Assembly: GCA_011049095.1 (NCBI GenBank)
Contig: DSDE01000442.1
Location: forward strand, 1 to 5,037
Direction of reading: 5' to 3'
Length of the DNA stretch: 5,037 nt
DNA from: Fidelibacterota bacterium
GTDB taxonomy: Bacteria > Fidelibacterota > Fidelibacteria > Fidelibacterales > DSDE01
Shown here: in pieces, positions 4,620 to 5,037 of the stretch
Numbering within the stretch: the first letter of the stretch is position 1
Layout of the letters: each line of letters starts with the position of its first letter
Notes under the pieces: generated by a model
What the model was told of the DNA's origin: nothing
Database searches by the model: none
Seen by the model: only the letters and a program-made list of their open reading frames with translations
Made by a program: the position numbers and the translations under genes

Positions 4620-5037
4620 TTGATTGCCTTTCTCATTTTTTTCACTGCCCGGTGAAAGCTCACTTTGGCGCTGTTTTCGCTGGTGTCGAGGGCTTCGGCC
4701 AATTCTCTAAAGGACATATTCTGGTAGATGCGGGCTACCACGACACTTTTCTCCAGGGGGCTAAGCAATTCCAGCCAACGGGGGTCAAAACGGCGCTCTT
4801 CTGATTGCGGCTCATTGTCGGCAGGCATAGTAAATTCATTAAAATCATTCCAGTTGCGGGTTTTGTTTCTCGAGAGAAAATTGTAGGTATGATTAACGGC
4901 AATTTTTCGCAGCCAGGCGCCAACGGGGGCATCGCCACTGTATTGCTCACGGTGACGATAGGCTCGGATAAAAGTTTCCTGAGTGCAGTCGAGGGCATCG
5001 TCTTCATTTCCTGTGAGGCGCAGGGTAAGCTGATAGA
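4616..5037 (-). CDS. ECF-family RNA polymerase sigma factor (N-terminus outside window)
   Basis: The reading frame is open from the window edge (first full codon at 5035-5033) to TGA at 4618-4616, giving the last 139 residues. Seen, in visible numbering: sigma region 2 with GNEDDALDCTQETFIRAYRH (9-28) and the region 2.3/2.4 stretch AWLRKIAVNHTYNFLSRNK (40-58). An acidic linker (about 63-80) leads into sigma region 4 with LLSPLEKSVVVARIYQNMS (90-108) and the helix-turn-helix SFRELAEALDTSENSAKVS (108-126), ending in a basic helix. This two-domain layout without region 3 is typical of ECF sigma factors that direct RNA polymerase to stress promoters. It overlaps the anti-sigma gene by ATGA and probably heads the operon that contains the two Spy-like genes. 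The promoter and first residues (perhaps 30-40) lie beyond base 5037. An ATG at 4828-4826 is internal, between the two domains. Confidence 0.95.
   Translation of the reverse strand, partial: YQLTLRLTGNEDDALDCTQETFIRAYRHREQYSGDAPVGAWLRKIAVNHTYNFLSRNKTRNWNDFNEFTMPADNEPQSEERRFDPRWLELLSPLEKSVVVARIYQNMSFRELAEALDTSENSAKVSFHRAVKKMRKAIK

Noticed and set aside
4735..5007. 90-codon minus-strand frame across the sigma factor gene
   Set aside because: It is the wrong frame of the sigma gene. The correct frame is open to the window edge and shows clear region 2 and region 4 motifs.

Overview
The window looks like chromosomal DNA of a Gram-negative bacterium. A lipobox lipoprotein, two further exported Spy/CpxP-like proteins and a sigma/anti-sigma pair imply an inner membrane, a periplasm and probably an outer membrane. 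GC content is moderate and gene starts have AGGAG-type ribosome binding sites. Nothing fixes the taxon. A lineage near the Bacteroidota/FCB or a related candidate phylum is a guess from gene style only.

Layout, left to right. (1) The 3' end of uvrA on the + strand (1-685) encodes the C-terminal zinc module and second ATPase half of the excision-repair damage sensor. (2) A gene-free stretch follows (686-941). (3) A minus-strand gene of unrecognised function (1563 down to 942) appears broken. One extra base shifts the frame near its N-terminus, and two adjacent in-frame TAA codons cut off a family-like C-terminal peptide. (4) A 155-bp concentric imperfect palindrome (1613-1767) has 15-bp perfect ends and lies just upstream of the broken gene. 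(5) A compact minus-strand run fills the rest (5037 down to 1816): ECF sigma factor (5' end outside the window), zinc-binding one-TM anti-sigma factor, two exported Spy/CpxP-like LTxxQ proteins, a strong intrinsic terminator, a Spy-like lipoprotein, and nadC.

The sigma, anti-sigma and Spy-like genes overlap or nearly touch and read as one envelope-stress unit. The anti-sigma factor would hold the sigma factor at the inner membrane. The small helical periplasmic proteins would act as chaperones, metal binders or sensors, in the manner of CpxP/Spy/ZraP or the CnrX sensor of the CnrYXH system. A perfect 10-bp hairpin with an eight-T tail separates these genes from the lipoprotein-nadC pair and ends five bases before the lipoprotein ribosome binding site. 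The pair therefore has no obvious room for its own promoter and may depend on readthrough. nadC, a housekeeping NAD biosynthesis gene, overlaps the lipoprotein gene by ATGA.

The most notable items are the sigma/anti-sigma operon with three different Spy-like proteins, the terminator in front of lipoprotein-nadC, the palindromic element, and the multiply disrupted gene. No RNA gene, CRISPR array or transposase gene was seen.
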